A stretch of DNA of 64,000 nt from NCBI RefSeq assembly GCF_001015055.1, contig NZ_BBWZ01000005.1:1-64000 (forward strand), given 5' to 3'. This DNA comes from Aneurinibacillus tyrosinisolvens (GTDB taxonomy: Bacteria; Bacillota; Bacilli; Aneurinibacillales; Aneurinibacillaceae). The first letter of the stretch is position 1. Each line of letters begins with the position of its first letter. The notes beneath the pieces were generated by a model. That model made no database searches and had not been told where the DNA came from. It was given only the letters and a program-made list of their open reading frames with translations. Positions 16,828 to 26,076 of this stretch are shown piece after piece. The translations under genes and the position numbers were made by a program.

Positions 16828-17336
16828 AGCTTCTCGGCGCCTCGGCGGTACTGTTATCAGGAACACTTATCGGAATGCGGATGGCGGGGCGCTTCGCTAA
16901 GCGGCCCTTGCAAATACGCCAGCTGCGAATGGGCCTGCAAATTCTTGAAACGGAAATCGTATACGGCTCCACCCCGCTTCACCTGGCGCTGCACAGCATT
17001 TCCCGGAGAGTACAGGGAGATGTCGCCCGTTTGTTTGCAAGAACGAGCGAGATGCTGGAGGAGCAGGCAGACACGACGGAAGAATGCTGGAGAAAAGCCG
17101 TGAATGAGGTATGGCCTGCTACCGCACTTAAAGAACCGGAGAAGGAAGTACTGCTCCACCTGGGAGGGATTCTCGGGCGCAGTGACAGGGAGGATCAGCA
17201 GAAGCATTTAAAGCTAACGGTTATAAATTTACAGAGCGAAGAAAACAATGCGAGGGATAGCCAGAAAAAATACGAGAAGGTGTGCAAAAGCCTCGGTATA
17301 TTAGGTGGTCTCCTGATTGTGATCTTACTATATTGA
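16821..17336 (+). CDS. spoIIIAB: SpoIIIAB, stage III sporulation protein
   Basis: 171 residues from the ATG at 16821, the same length as B. subtilis SpoIIIAB; it overlaps spoIIIAA by 7 bp. An upstream in-frame ATG at 16803 is possible. One N-terminal transmembrane helix (MLKLLGASAVLLSGTLIGMRMA), then a helical domain with the conserved QIRQLRMGLQILETEIVYGSTPL, and a second C-terminal hydrophobic segment (LGILGGLLIVILLY). The fold resembles GspF-type platform proteins of type II secretion. It is translationally coupled within the operon. Confidence 0.92.
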   Translation: MLKLLGASAVLLSGTLIGMRMAGRFAKRPLQIRQLRMGLQILETEIVYGSTPLHLALHSISRRVQGDVARLFARTSEMLEEQADTTEECWRKAVNEVWPATALKEPEKEVLLHLGGILGRSDREDQQKHLKLTVINLQSEENNARDSQKKYEKVCKSLGILGGLLIVILLY

Positions 17337-17348
17337 GAGGTGGAGAAC

Positions 17349-17552
17349 ATGGGGTATGACGTGAATGCCGTTTTCCAAATCGCGGGGATGGGGATCATCG
17401 TCGCCATGATTCATACCGTACTGAAACAATCCGGCAAAGAAGACTGGGCTCATTGGGTAACACTAATTGGATTCATTGTCGTATTGTTTATGGTGGCATC
17501 GTTCATTAATGACTTATTTCAAGAAATTAAGCGGGTTTTTCTGTTCCGGTAA
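17349..17552 (+). CDS. spoIIIAC: SpoIIIAC, stage III sporulation protein
   Basis: 67 residues from the ATG at 17349 with AGGTGG; a GTG three codons earlier is less well spaced. Two transmembrane helices (VFQIAGMGIIVAMIHTVL and HWVTLIGFIVVLFMVASFI). YDVNAVFQIAGMGIIVAMIH is the family signature. It is a mother-cell membrane component of the SpoIIIA-SpoIIQ channel. Confidence 0.93.
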   Translation: MGYDVNAVFQIAGMGIIVAMIHTVLKQSGKEDWAHWVTLIGFIVVLFMVASFINDLFQEIKRVFLFR

Positions 17553-17565
17553 GGGCGGGAAGCGA

Positions 17566-17955
17566 ATGGAGATTATTCAAGTAGTCGGGCTCGGTATCAT
17601 TGCTGCTATCTTAAGCTTAGTCATTAAGGAACAAAAGCCGATGTTTGCCTTTGTTCTCGCCATGTTTACAGGGATTATTATCTTCCTGTTTCTCATCGGC
17701 AAAATCTCAGACGTCATCCGCATGCTTGAGAAAATGGCGATGCAGGCCAACTTAAATATCGTGTACCTTGATACGATTCTTAAAATTATCGGCATTGCCT
17801 ACATTGCGGAATTCGGAGCACAGGTCACGCGGGATGCGGGCCAGGGTGCGATTGCCTCTAAGATTGAACTGGCGGGAAAAGTGCTCATTATGGTTATGGC
17901 GATTCCGATTCTCTCCGTCATTATTGAAACCATTATCCAGCTACTCCCTTCATAA
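17566..17955 (+). CDS. spoIIIAD: SpoIIIAD, stage III sporulation protein
   Basis: 129 residues from the ATG at 17566; 13 bp separate it from the spoIIIAC stop. It is a polytopic membrane protein with helices at about 3-22, 26-46, 66-90 and 105-126. The family stretch TILKIIGIAYIAEFGAQVTRDAG is complete. It is related in fold to SpoIIIAC and forms part of the mother-cell membrane base of the feeding channel. Confidence 0.93.
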   Translation: MEIIQVVGLGIIAAILSLVIKEQKPMFAFVLAMFTGIIIFLFLIGKISDVIRMLEKMAMQANLNIVYLDTILKIIGIAYIAEFGAQVTRDAGQGAIASKIELAGKVLIMVMAIPILSVIIETIIQLLPS

Positions 17956-17970
17956 AAAGGTGTGAAGAAA

Positions 17971-19158
17971 ATGAAGCAGAAACGTATGCTGCACTGGCTG
18001 GCCGGATTCGGGATTTTCGTTTTTCTGCTTATGCAAAGCATAACGAGCGCGTCCGCTGCTGCTTCCCCGCAGGAGGCAGTGGTAAATAGCCAGATTGAAC
18101 GCCTGGACACACAGGAAATTGAAGCGTTCTGGAAGAACCTGCTCGATAAATACAACGGATATCTCCCGGAGAGCCAGGGGAAAAGCCTGTTTGAAATGCT
18201 GACCGGCGAGCACACCATTACACTGGCCGGTGTGCTGAAAGGAATGCTGTCCTTCTTGTTTCACGAATTGCTTGTAAACGGAAAATTGCTGGGAGCCATT
18301 CTCATTATCACCGTATTTGCCATGGTGCTTGAGACGCTGCAGACCGCGTTTGAAAAAAATGCCGTAAGCTCTGTTGCCTACGCGATTTCTTACATCGTCC
18401 TTATCATCCTTGCGATTAATAGCTTCCGGATTGCGATCGGGTTCGCCCAGGGGGCCATTGACGATATTGTAGGCTTCATGCTTGCCTTGATGCCGCTCGT
18501 TCTTGCTTTGCTTGCTTCTACCGGGAGCATAACATCCGCTGCGATGTTTCACCCCATGATTATCTTTCTTATTAACACGAGCGGCATTTTAATCTCCAGC
18601 GTCATCTTTCCGCTGCTTTTTCTGTCGGCCGTTCTCAGCATTGTCAGCACGTTCTCTGTCAAGTATCAGCTCACCAGACTGGCGCAGCTGCTGCGGACAA
18701 TAAGCCTGGGCCTTCTTGGCAGTTTCTTGACGATTTTTCTTGGTGTGATTTCAATCCAGGGGGCGGCAACGGCTGTTGCGGATGGAGTGGCGATTCGGAC
18801 AGCGAAGTATGTCGCCGGCAATTTTATCCCGGTTGTCGGAAGAATGTTTGCGGACGCGGCGGATACGGTCGTAGGGGCATCGCTGCTTATCAAGAATACG
18901 GTAGGAATCGCCGGTGTCTTGCTCATCGTCTTCATCTCGGTGTTTCCTGCGCTTAAAATTATCGCGCTTGCTCTCATCTACAACCTTTCCTCAGCGGTCA
19001 TGCAGCCGCTCGGAAACAGCCCGATCCTCTCTTGTCTGAGCATTATCGGCAAAAACCTGATTTATGTATTTGCTGCCCTCGCTACCGTAAGTTTAATGTT
19101 TTTTCTTGCTGTGACGATTATTATTTCCGCCGCAAACGTATCCGTTATGATGCGGTAA
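17971..19158 (+). CDS. spoIIIAE: SpoIIIAE, stage III sporulation protein
   Basis: 395 residues; ATG at 17971 with AAAGGTG eight bases upstream. A signal peptide (KRMLHWLAGFGIFVFLLMQS, then ASAAAS) is followed by a ~90-residue extracytoplasmic region and seven or so transmembrane helices. The family core IQGAATAVADGVAIRTAKYVAGNFIPVVG is visible. It is the largest membrane subunit of the SpoIIIA complex, possibly the central channel element. Confidence 0.95.
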   Translation: MKQKRMLHWLAGFGIFVFLLMQSITSASAAASPQEAVVNSQIERLDTQEIEAFWKNLLDKYNGYLPESQGKSLFEMLTGEHTITLAGVLKGMLSFLFHELLVNGKLLGAILIITVFAMVLETLQTAFEKNAVSSVAYAISYIVLIILAINSFRIAIGFAQGAIDDIVGFMLALMPLVLALLASTGSITSAAMFHPMIIFLINTSGILISSVIFPLLFLSAVLSIVSTFSVKYQLTRLAQLLRTISLGLLGSFLTIFLGVISIQGAATAVADGVAIRTAKYVAGNFIPVVGRMFADAADTVVGASLLIKNTVGIAGVLLIVFISVFPALKIIALALIYNLSSAVMQPLGNSPILSCLSIIGKNLIYVFAALATVSLMFFLAVTIIISAANVSVMMR

Positions 19159-19170
19159 GGGGAGTGTGCA

Positions 19171-19845
19171 ATGATAGCAGCCATTACACTCTGGTTAAAA
19201 AAAATTATTCTTCTTGTCCTGCTGGCCACCTTTCTTGATTTGCTTCTCCCGAGCACGACGTACGGCAAGTATGTAAAGCTCGTCATGGGGCTAATCATCA
19301 TGCTGACATTGCTCTCTCCGCTGCTTGATATCGTAAAAAAGGACATTTCAGTTGACGATCTCGTACTGCAGACGATGGAGAACAAGGGAGCCTCCTTTGA
19401 TTTCCAGCGGGTGGAGAAGCTCGCCGGGCAATTGACGGAAAATCAGAATCAAACCGCGGCCGCATATGTGGAATCTCAAATCAGCCAGCTTGTTAAAAAA
19501 CAGGTGGAACAGCAGTATAAGGTAGCGGTTGATTCTGTCACAGTGAAGGTGCAGGCTGCAGATAAAGAAGGGAAGCAGCCAATTAGAGAAATGGTGATTG
19601 TCCTTAACCGGGATGCAAAATCTCCGGACCCCGGGACAGGAAAGGAGGGAGTGGACATCAAGCCTGTAGAGCCAGTTAAGGTAGAAATTAACCCTGCTAA
19701 AGACCATCGTCCAAGGGAGGAAACCGTCGCCGTAATGGGAGAGCAATCTCCGCTTCAGAAAGAAATTCGATCTTCGCTTTCTCTGTCCTGGAACGTGCCC
19801 GACAACGCGGTTGATGTCAGATGGCGGGAGAGGGGGGGAGGATAA
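19171..19845 (+). CDS. spoIIIAF: SpoIIIAF, stage III sporulation protein
   Basis: 224 residues. Two N-terminal transmembrane helices (to about residue 50) are followed by a ~170-residue extracytoplasmic domain carrying the ring-building motif seen in SpoIIIAF-AH. The conserved start LKKIILLVLLATFLDLLLP is present. The mid-region is Glu/Lys-rich with a Pro-rich linker. The stop lies 2 bp before the spoIIIAG ATG, implying translational coupling. Confidence 0.92.
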   Translation: MIAAITLWLKKIILLVLLATFLDLLLPSTTYGKYVKLVMGLIIMLTLLSPLLDIVKKDISVDDLVLQTMENKGASFDFQRVEKLAGQLTENQNQTAAAYVESQISQLVKKQVEQQYKVAVDSVTVKVQAADKEGKQPIREMVIVLNRDAKSPDPGTGKEGVDIKPVEPVKVEINPAKDHRPREETVAVMGEQSPLQKEIRSSLSLSWNVPDNAVDVRWRERGGG

Positions 19846-19846
19846 C

Positions 19847-20473
19847 ATGGCGGGAGAGAAATGGAGTGAGAAGTGGAAACGGATAAAGGGAGACGAAGAT
19901 GGAACGCGAAAGCGGCCGGCTGGAATTCAAACGCTGCTTATTATAGGAGCGCTCGGAATTGCGGTTATGATCCTGAGTTCTTTTTTTAACGGACTGCAGA
20001 ATACGCCGAAAAAGCCCCCCGAACCGGCAGAGAGCACGGCTGTGCTTGCCCAGAAAAACCACGAATCCTATACAATGGAAGAATATGAAGCGATGTATGA
20101 AAAACAGCTAAAGGATGTTCTGCAAAGTATCGACGGGGTAGGACAGGTTTCGGTTATGGTAAATATCGATTCGACGGAAGAAATTGTTGTAGAGAAAAAC
20201 CGGAACAAGCATAGCCAGGTGACGAAGGAAGCGGATAAGGGTGCTACACGGGAAATTAACGATGAATCCAGCCAGGAGCAGGTTGTTATCACAAGAAAAG
20301 ACAAAGACGAGCAGCCGGTTGTTTTGAAAACGGTAAAGCCCAGGGTCCGCGGGGTCGTTGTCGTTGCATCAGGTGCCCAGAATCTCCAGGTGAAAGCCTG
20401 GATCCTTGAAGCCGTACAGAAAGTGCTTGCCGTTCCCTCTTATAAAATCTCGATTTTACCTAAAAAACCTTAA
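19847..20473 (+). CDS. spoIIIAG: SpoIIIAG, stage III sporulation protein
   Basis: 208 residues from the ATG at 19847 with GGGGGGAGGA. A short basic cytoplasmic tail, one transmembrane helix at about 24-42 (IQTLLIIGALGIAVMILSSFF), then a ring-building-motif domain with the signature KDVLQSIDGVGQVSVMVNID. The C-terminal strand VVVVASGAQNLQVKAWI matches the family. In B. subtilis it assembles a large ring in the intermembrane space. Confidence 0.93.
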   Translation: MAGEKWSEKWKRIKGDEDGTRKRPAGIQTLLIIGALGIAVMILSSFFNGLQNTPKKPPEPAESTAVLAQKNHESYTMEEYEAMYEKQLKDVLQSIDGVGQVSVMVNIDSTEEIVVEKNRNKHSQVTKEADKGATREINDESSQEQVVITRKDKDEQPVVLKTVKPRVRGVVVVASGAQNLQVKAWILEAVQKVLAVPSYKISILPKKP

Positions 20474-20485
20474 GGAGGATGTAAC

Positions 20486-21058
20486 ATGGTATTAAAAAAA
20501 CAAACCGTTTGGCTGCTGTCCATGCTGGCAATTCTCGTTGTCCTGTCCGCTTACTATCTTTTTCAGGGTCCTTCACAGCAGGTTCCTGTAGCGACCGGCA
20601 ACACGAATGATGCAGGCAAAACACAGGGGGATCTGGTGGGGGGAAACAAGGACATCAGCGTGAGCACGAAAGAGGCTGCGCCGGAAACGCCGGCCGCCGC
20701 GCCGTCGGATGACTACTTCATCAGCTATAAAATGGATAGAGACGCCAGACAGGAACAAGAAATGGACCGCTTTATGGAAGTGATGTCGAACAGCGATGCA
20801 AAATCAGAAACGATTGCTGAGGCAAGAAAAAAATACGATGAACTGGCTGCCCTGAAAGACAACCAAACACAGGTAGAGGAACTTGTAAAGTCAGCGGGCA
20901 GCTATAAGAATGTCGTCGTTATCGCGAAAGATGATATGGTACGTGTAATAGTACAGGCAAATTCACTCAAAAAAGAAAAGGCTGTCGAAATCATCAGCCT
21001 CGTAAAACAGCATATGAAGGTGCCTGGCAACAACATTGTAGTCAGCTACAAGCCGTAA
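20486..21058 (+). CDS. spoIIIAH: SpoIIIAH, stage III sporulation protein
   Basis: 190 residues; AAGGAGG before the ATG. One N-terminal transmembrane helix (7-26) precedes an Ala/Thr-rich linker and the YscJ/FliF-like domain (about 95-190). The family stretch RMDRFMEVMSN and the closing NSLKKEKAVEIISLVKQH are recognisable. It binds forespore SpoIIQ across the intermembrane space. It is the last gene of the operon and is followed by a terminator. Confidence 0.92.
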   Translation: MVLKKQTVWLLSMLAILVVLSAYYLFQGPSQQVPVATGNTNDAGKTQGDLVGGNKDISVSTKEAAPETPAAAPSDDYFISYKMDRDARQEQEMDRFMEVMSNSDAKSETIAEARKKYDELAALKDNQTQVEELVKSAGSYKNVVVIAKDDMVRVIVQANSLKKEKAVEIISLVKQHMKVPGNNIVVSYKP

Positions 21059-21064
21059 GAACAT

Positions 21065-21115
21065 AAGGATAGGGCCGCGGAATTGTCAATTTTCGCAGCC
21101 CTATCCTTGTTTTAT
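21065..21115 (+). terminator. Terminator of the spoIIIA operon
   Basis: 11-bp stem AAGGATAGGGC/GCCCTATCCTT with a 22-nt loop region, followed by a T-rich tail. Confidence 0.75.
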
Positions 21116-21217
21116 TGCATAGCGATGGCGCAGTGCCATAAGGGGAATCGGCAGACAGGATGGGTGTGTGAATTGAGAAATAATTCAATTCCGCCTCGCC
21201 AAAAAGTTTTTGCTTTA

Positions 21218-21226
21218 TGTTATAAT
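21218..21226 (+). promoter_or_regulatory. Extended -10 promoter before accB
   Basis: TGT-TATAAT at 21218-21226 with no good -35, 57 bp ahead of the accB start. This fits separate transcription of accBC after the spoIIIA terminator. Confidence 0.4.
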
Positions 21227-21282
21227 ACAAGTGTTGAATTCTGTGCAAGTACATAGAAAAATAAGTTAGGAGTGGGCATTGC

Positions 21283-21798
21283 ATGTTTAAGATCCATGAA
21301 ATTAGAGAAATCATCAAACTAGTAGACCAATCAAATATTACAGAATTTAAGATTGAAGAAGAGGGGATGAAAATCTCCATTAAGAAGGGAACAGAAAGTG
21401 CGGCAGCAGCTGCGCCGGCTCCCGCTGCACCGCAAGTGCCGCAAGTCCAGGCAGCCGCACCGGCTCCCGAACTGGCACCTGCGCCGCTAGCAGCACCTGC
21501 ACCACAGTCCGCACCGTCGTCACCTGCAGTGCCGTCCGCTAATGTGGAAGATGCGAATTTACATAAAATCACGTCACCTATGGTCGGCACTTTCTACAAA
21601 TCAGGAGAACCGAGCGCGCCTGCCTTTGTTCAGGCCGGTGATAAGGTGAAGAACGATACGATTGTTTGTATTGTTGAAGCGATGAAGCTCTTTAATGAAA
21701 TCGAAGCTGAAGTTTCCGGAGAAATCGTAAAAGTTCTCGTTGAAGACGGGCAGCTGGTAGAGTATGGACAACCTCTCTTCCTCGTGAAGCCGGAATAG
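21283..21798 (+). CDS. accB: Acetyl-CoA carboxylase biotin carboxyl carrier protein
   Basis: 171 residues. The N-terminal ~40 residues ([29 protein letters not shown]) bind biotin carboxylase, a ~60-residue Ala/Pro/Gln linker follows, and the C-terminal 75 residues form the biotinyl domain. The biotin-accepting Lys sits in VEAMKLFNE. It carries the carboxyl group from AccC to the carboxyltransferase AccAD in malonyl-CoA synthesis. It is 10 bp upstream of accC. Confidence 0.96.
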   Translation: MFKIHEIREIIKLVDQSNITEFKIEEEGMKISIKKGTESAAAAAPAPAAPQVPQVQAAAPAPELAPAPLAAPAPQSAPSSPAVPSANVEDANLHKITSPMVGTFYKSGEPSAPAFVQAGDKVKNDTIVCIVEAMKLFNEIEAEVSGEIVKVLVEDGQLVEYGQPLFLVKPE

Positions 21799-21808
21799 GG
21801 GGATTTCT

Positions 21809-23161
21809 ATGTTTAAAAAAGTCTTAATAGCTAATCGTGGAGAGATTGCTGTCCGGGTTATTCGCGCGTGCCATGAACTGGGGATTAAAACGGTTGCCGT
21901 ATATTCAACCGCTGATAAAGACGCTCTGCATGTACGGCTGGCAGATGAGGCGTACTGTATTGGGCCAACGGCTTCCAAAGACAGCTATTTAAATATGACA
22001 AATCTGATGACCGTAGCGACAACAACCGGAGTGGACGCTGTTCACCCGGGGTATGGGTTCCTCGCTGAGAATGCGGACTTCGCAGAAATTTGTGCCGCGT
22101 GCAACATTACGTTCATCGGCCCCGAGCCGCAGGCTATCGTGAAAATGGGAGATAAAAACATCGCCCGCGAAACGATGAAAAATGCAGGGGTCCCAATCGT
22201 GCCGGGAACGGATGGCCTGATTACCGACATTGATGAAGCGATCCGTGTCGCAGAAGATGCGGGCTATCCTGTTATTGTAAAAGCGACCGCAGGCGGCGGC
22301 GGAAAAGGAATGCGCGTTGCCCGTACGAAGGAGGAATTGATTTCTTCCGTTCGCCAGGCGCAGGTTGAGGCGCAGGCAGCGTTCGGGAATCCGGGTGTGT
22401 ATTTGGAGAAGTATCTTGAGGATACGCGCCACATTGAGATTCAGGTTATCGCGGACAAACACGGGAATGTGTGCCATCTGGGTGAGCGGGATTGCTCGAT
22501 TCAGCGCCGGCATCAGAAGCTGGTGGAAGAAGCGCCTTCGCCTGCTCTCGATGAAGAGACGCGTCACCAGATGGGAAGCGCTGCTGTTGCGGCTGCCGCA
22601 GCTGTGAATTACCATGGAGCCGGCACGGTAGAGTTTCTGCTGGATAAAGACGGGAAGTTTTATTTTATGGAGATGAATACCCGCATCCAGGTAGAACATC
22701 CGGTTACAGAGTGGATTACCCGCATTGATTTGATAAAGGAACAAATTATGGTCGCCGCAGGTCATCCGCTGTCTTTCAAGCAGGAAGAGGTAGAAATTAT
22801 CGGGTGGGCGATTGAATGCCGGATTAATGCTGAAAACCCTGCCAAGAAATTCATGCCGTCCCCGGGAACGATCCGCTCCTATCTCCCACCGGGAGGCTTT
22901 GGCGTCCGCGTTGACAGTGCAGCATATGAAGGGTACCAAATCTCGCCTTTCTATGATTCGATGATTGCCAAAATCATTGTGTGGGGAAAGGATCGCAACG
23001 ATGCCATCCAGCGCATGAAGCGGGCGCTGGCCGAGACGGTCATCGATGGCGTGCACACAACCATTCCGTTCCATTTAAAGCTTCTGGAACATGAAATGTT
23101 CGTGGAAGGCAATTTCAATACGAAATTCCTTGAAACGTATGATTTGAAAATAGAAGAGTAG
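21809..23161 (+). CDS. accC: Acetyl-CoA carboxylase, biotin carboxylase subunit
   Basis: 450 residues, typical length. N-terminal [31 protein letters not shown]-grasp loop [14 protein letters not shown], catalytic [20 protein letters not shown] and [13 protein letters not shown] are all present. It carboxylates biotin on AccB using ATP and bicarbonate. It forms an operon with accB, and the Asp23-family gene follows 100 bp later as in B. subtilis (yqhY). Confidence 0.97.
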   Translation: MFKKVLIANRGEIAVRVIRACHELGIKTVAVYSTADKDALHVRLADEAYCIGPTASKDSYLNMTNLMTVATTTGVDAVHPGYGFLAENADFAEICAACNITFIGPEPQAIVKMGDKNIARETMKNAGVPIVPGTDGLITDIDEAIRVAEDAGYPVIVKATAGGGGKGMRVARTKEELISSVRQAQVEAQAAFGNPGVYLEKYLEDTRHIEIQVIADKHGNVCHLGERDCSIQRRHQKLVEEAPSPALDEETRHQMGSAAVAAAAAVNYHGAGTVEFLLDKDGKFYFMEMNTRIQVEHPVTEWITRIDLIKEQIMVAAGHPLSFKQEEVEIIGWAIECRINAENPAKKFMPSPGTIRSYLPPGGFGVRVDSAAYEGYQISPFYDSMIAKIIVWGKDRNDAIQRMKRALAETVIDGVHTTIPFHLKLLEHEMFVEGNFNTKFLETYDLKIEE

Positions 23162-23261
23162 GCTGCAAAAACTACACCTCCTTTCAAAGAGCAAAATTGT
23201 CTTATAGCGTGATGGTTGCTATAATAGGCGTAGAATAAATCTTTGAAGGAGGTGTTATTTA

Positions 23262-23660
23262 TTGGAAGCAGGTATTGAATTTTCACAGCTTGATTTGGGA
23301 AGAATTGAGATTGCCCCTGAAGTTATCGAAGTCATCGCCCATATGGCAACATCCGAAATTGACGGTGTAGCCGGGCTAAGCAGCGGAATCGTAGGTGATT
23401 TAGTAGAGCGCCTGGGCCGTAAAACAGGCCGCGGCGTGCGGGTGGACGTGAAAGATAAGGAAGCGGCAATCGATCTTTATATTATTGTTGAATTCGGACA
23501 GCAAATCCCTGACGTAGCACAGAAGGTGCAGGATAATGTTCGGGATTCTATCCAGAACATGACGGGCCTTATTGTAACGCAGGTGAATGTACATATTGTG
23601 GATGTTCATTTAAAACAGGAAAAGAAAGCATTATCCGAAGAGGCACACCGCGTTCGCTAG
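23262..23660 (+). CDS. Asp23/Gls24-family envelope stress protein (YqhY)
   Basis: 132 residues from a TTG with AAGGAGGTG. The family core IEIAPEVIEVIAHMATSEIDGVAGLS, GVRVDVKDKEAAIDLYIIVEFG and VQDNVRDSIQNMTGL is complete. Asp23 proteins form membrane-associated networks tethered by AmaP, whose gene is next. YqhY beside accBC has been linked to control of fatty-acid synthesis in B. subtilis, which the context here supports. Confidence 0.9.
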   Translation: MEAGIEFSQLDLGRIEIAPEVIEVIAHMATSEIDGVAGLSSGIVGDLVERLGRKTGRGVRVDVKDKEAAIDLYIIVEFGQQIPDVAQKVQDNVRDSIQNMTGLIVTQVNVHIVDVHLKQEKKALSEEAHRVR

Positions 23661-23703
23661 AAAGGCTCCATAGGGGGTCTTGCTTATTTGAAGGAGGACG
23701 TTC

Positions 23704-24270
23704 GTGAATTTATTTGATCGCTTTATTCTAACGCTCTACAGCCTGGCACTCGTTGTTGTTTCCTTATTTGTTATGGCTACAAGCCTAAACCTTATTTCTT
23801 ACGAATACGTCATGGCGATTATCGAAGAAATGTATTCGTCATCCCGGACGAGTCTTATTTATTTTGCAGCTGCAGCCATTTTCTTTTTAATTAGTGTTAA
23901 GTTTTTGTTCACAAGCCTGAGGGGAGCCGGACGCCAGCCTGCTCCGCCAGCTGTCCGCAGCACGACGGAATACGGTGATGTCCGCATCACGATTGACACG
24001 CTCGAAAGCCTGGCCGCACATGCCGCAAAAAAGGTGCGCGGCATACGGGACTTGAAAGCAAAAGTAAGACCGGAGGAAAACGGTACATCGGTTCACATTA
24101 AAGTTACAGTGGACGGAGACACCCCGATCCCTGTGCTTGTGGAGCAGGTTCAACAGGGCGTGAAGCAGCATGTGGAATTGATTGCAGGCGTGGTAATCTC
24201 CGAGGTCACTGTGCTTGTGTCTGAGGTAGCACAGGCGAATACGGGAACACGCGTGCGGCGTGTGGAATAG
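23704..24270 (+). CDS. amaP: AmaP, alkaline-shock membrane anchor protein
   Basis: 188 residues with a GTG start and AAGGAGG. Two N-terminal transmembrane helices (about 4-30 and 47-68) carry the FDRFILTLYSLALVVVSLFV signature. The C-terminal half is itself Asp23-like (DVRITIDTLESLAAHAAKKV, then VRGIRDLKAKV), ending in a basic RVRRVE. It anchors Asp23-type proteins to the membrane. It overlaps closely with the DUF2273 gene downstream. Confidence 0.88.
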   Translation: MNLFDRFILTLYSLALVVVSLFVMATSLNLISYEYVMAIIEEMYSSSRTSLIYFAAAAIFFLISVKFLFTSLRGAGRQPAPPAVRSTTEYGDVRITIDTLESLAAHAAKKVRGIRDLKAKVRPEENGTSVHIKVTVDGDTPIPVLVEQVQQGVKQHVELIAGVVISEVTVLVSEVAQANTGTRVRRVE

Positions 24271-24280
24271 AGGGATGCCT

Positions 24281-24499
24281 ATGTTCTGGCAATTTATTAT
24301 GGAGAACAGGGGAAAGGCCATTGGCATAACAGCAGGTTTCATTTTCGGTTTGCTGTTTCTACTCGTAGGCTTTTTTAAAACGATTGTATTCTCGGTGTTT
24401 GTAGCGACGGGATTTTACTTCGGACGTAAGTTTGACAACGAAGAGGACCTTGGAGAAGTGCTGGATCGAATTCTTCCCGGAAAGTTTACGAAGCGATAA
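24281..24499 (+). CDS. DUF2273 small membrane protein
   Basis: 72 residues from the ATG at 24281 (GAGGG six bases upstream); two in-frame ATGs earlier are worse spaced. Two transmembrane helices separated by a Gly-Phe-Phe-Lys turn (GFIFGLLFLLVGFFKTIVFSV), then the acidic-basic tail FDNEEDLGEVLDRILPGKF, match DUF2273. Such proteins regularly accompany amaP and asp23 and are thought to join their membrane complex. Confidence 0.85.
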   Translation: MFWQFIMENRGKAIGITAGFIFGLLFLLVGFFKTIVFSVFVATGFYFGRKFDNEEDLGEVLDRILPGKFTKR

Positions 24500-24544
24500 C
24501 AGGTGAAAATGTGAAAGGGAGATACTTCCGGTATATTGTAAATG

Positions 24545-24588
24545 AAAGCGTCAATTCCTTACAATAAAAAGGATTTGGCGCTTTTTTT
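24545..24588 (+). terminator. Terminator of the accBC-asp23-amaP unit
   Basis: 16-bp stem (AAAGCGTCAATTCCTT with AAGGATTTGGCGCTTT, one mismatch and one G-T pair) followed by a T-run. Confidence 0.85.
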
Positions 24589-24652
24589 GAGGAATGGTAA
24601 TTTAGTAGTGGGTAAAGATAGTAAATACGGATAATACAAAAGGTGGTTGCTA

Positions 24653-25081
24653 ATGAATCGACGTGAATCTCGCGAGAAAGCAGTGCAAGTATTGTTTTCG
24701 ATTGATATGACGCAGACGGATCCAAAGGAAGTACTGGGAAACCTGATGGAGGAAAACGATGAGGTAAGCCGGGAAGATGCGGATACACAATTCCTTGCCG
24801 CGCTTGTTGAAGGGGCGGTCCGGCACCAGGCCGAAATCGATCAGATCGTAAGCCAGAACTTGCGGGGGTGGACAGTTGGCCGCCTGGCCAATGTCGATCG
24901 GGCCATCCTGCGCCTCGCAGGGTATGAGATGATGTACCGGGATGATATCCCGGTCGGTGCGACGCTTAATGAAGCGGTTGAGCTGGCTAAGCTGTTTGGA
25001 ACAGACGATTCCCCGAAGTTCATTAACGGTGTGCTATCGAGCATGGCCAAAGACATTGAAAAGGGCAAACAAGAGGAATAG
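24653..25081 (+). CDS. nusB: Transcription antitermination factor NusB
   Basis: 142 residues from the ATG at 24653 with AGGTGG. All-helical, with the family pattern RRESREKAVQVLFSIDMT, then DRAILRLAGYEMMYRDDIPVGATLNEAVELAKLFG. It binds BoxA RNA together with NusE for rRNA antitermination. It heads the nusB-TsaD paralogue-folD-xseAB-ispA gene string, with 5 bp to the next gene. Confidence 0.96.
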   Translation: MNRRESREKAVQVLFSIDMTQTDPKEVLGNLMEENDEVSREDADTQFLAALVEGAVRHQAEIDQIVSQNLRGWTVGRLANVDRAILRLAGYEMMYRDDIPVGATLNEAVELAKLFGTDDSPKFINGVLSSMAKDIEKGKQEE

Positions 25082-25086
25082 CGCCT

Positions 25087-26076
25087 ATGGACGTTATCCT
25101 AGGAATTGATACGAGCAATTACCGCACATCTCTCTGTCTCGTTGACACTGAAGGGAAAATTGTGGCGGAAGAAAAGCAACTGCTGTCCGTTGAGGCAGGC
25201 GAAAGAGGGCTCCAGCAGTCTGAAGCTCTCTTTCAGCATGTCAAGCGCCTGCCAACGCTTGCCAGGAAAATGGCCGTGGAAGGCCAGCGCCTTGCCGCCG
25301 TGGCTGTCAGCCGGAGCCCGAGACCTGTGGCAGGCAGTTATATGCCGGTATTTCTTGCAGGAGAGATGGCGGCAGAGATGCTCGCCCATTTTACTCAAAT
25401 TCCGCTCTACTATACGTCCCACCAGGAAGGACATATCGCGGCAGGGGAATGTACAACGGACACGCCGCTTGTGGCGGATGAATTTCTGGCTGTACATCTG
25501 TCGGGGGGGACAAGTGAGCTGCTCGCGTGCAAACGCACGGCCGACGGGTACGAGATTGAATGCATAGGAGAGACGAACGATTTGCACGCAGGACAATTAA
25601 TTGATCGGGTTGGCGTCGCGCTGGGACTTCCCTTTCCTGCCGGTCCGTACCTTGAGCAGCTTGCTGCGAAGACAGATGAGCATCCGGAAACGGAAGCCTT
25701 CTCGGTTCCTTCTTCCGTTTCCGGCTATTCCTTTAGTTTCTCGGGACCGGAGGCTGCTCTGATGCGGGCAGTAAAGCAAGAGGTAAGCCCGCCGCTCATC
25801 GCCCGGGCGGCTGAAAAATGCATTGCGGCCACGCTGGAAAAAGTACTAAGAAGGGCAGCGGAGAATGGGTTTCCGCGCGATATGCTTATCGTCGGCGGGG
25901 TTTCAGCGAATCGGTATATCAAGGAGCGCCTCGTGAAAAGATTAGTCCATCCCGCGGTAAAAGCACGCCTTTATTTTGCAGATCCTGCCTATGCAGGGGA
26001 CAACGCGTTTGGTGTAGCCCGAATCGGGCTTGCAAGGTGGAAACGAGAAAAAGCGGACAGGGGGTTTTATTTATGA
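25087..26076 (+). CDS. TsaD/Kae1-like paralogue (peptidase M22 family)
   Basis: 329 residues of the ASKHA fold. [10 protein letters not shown] at 6-15 is the phosphate-1 loop and the metal motif HQEGH occupies 112-116 (HxxxH as in TsaD). The strand [11 protein letters not shown] and [15 protein letters not shown] are also family features, and [13 protein letters not shown] is the adenosine motif. Real TsaD makes the t6A tRNA modification with TsaB/E/C. This copy diverges from standard TsaD (for example SHQEGH rather than NHMEGH), and none of the Tsa partners is nearby. It is embedded in the nusB-folD operon with an ATGA overlap to folD. Function unknown; likely a non-tRNA or regulatory paralogue. 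Confidence 0.8.
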   Translation: MDVILGIDTSNYRTSLCLVDTEGKIVAEEKQLLSVEAGERGLQQSEALFQHVKRLPTLARKMAVEGQRLAAVAVSRSPRPVAGSYMPVFLAGEMAAEMLAHFTQIPLYYTSHQEGHIAAGECTTDTPLVADEFLAVHLSGGTSELLACKRTADGYEIECIGETNDLHAGQLIDRVGVALGLPFPAGPYLEQLAAKTDEHPETEAFSVPSSVSGYSFSFSGPEAALMRAVKQEVSPPLIARAAEKCIAATLEKVLRRAAENGFPRDMLIVGGVSANRYIKERLVKRLVHPAVKARLYFADPAYAGDNAFGVARIGLARWKREKADRGFYL

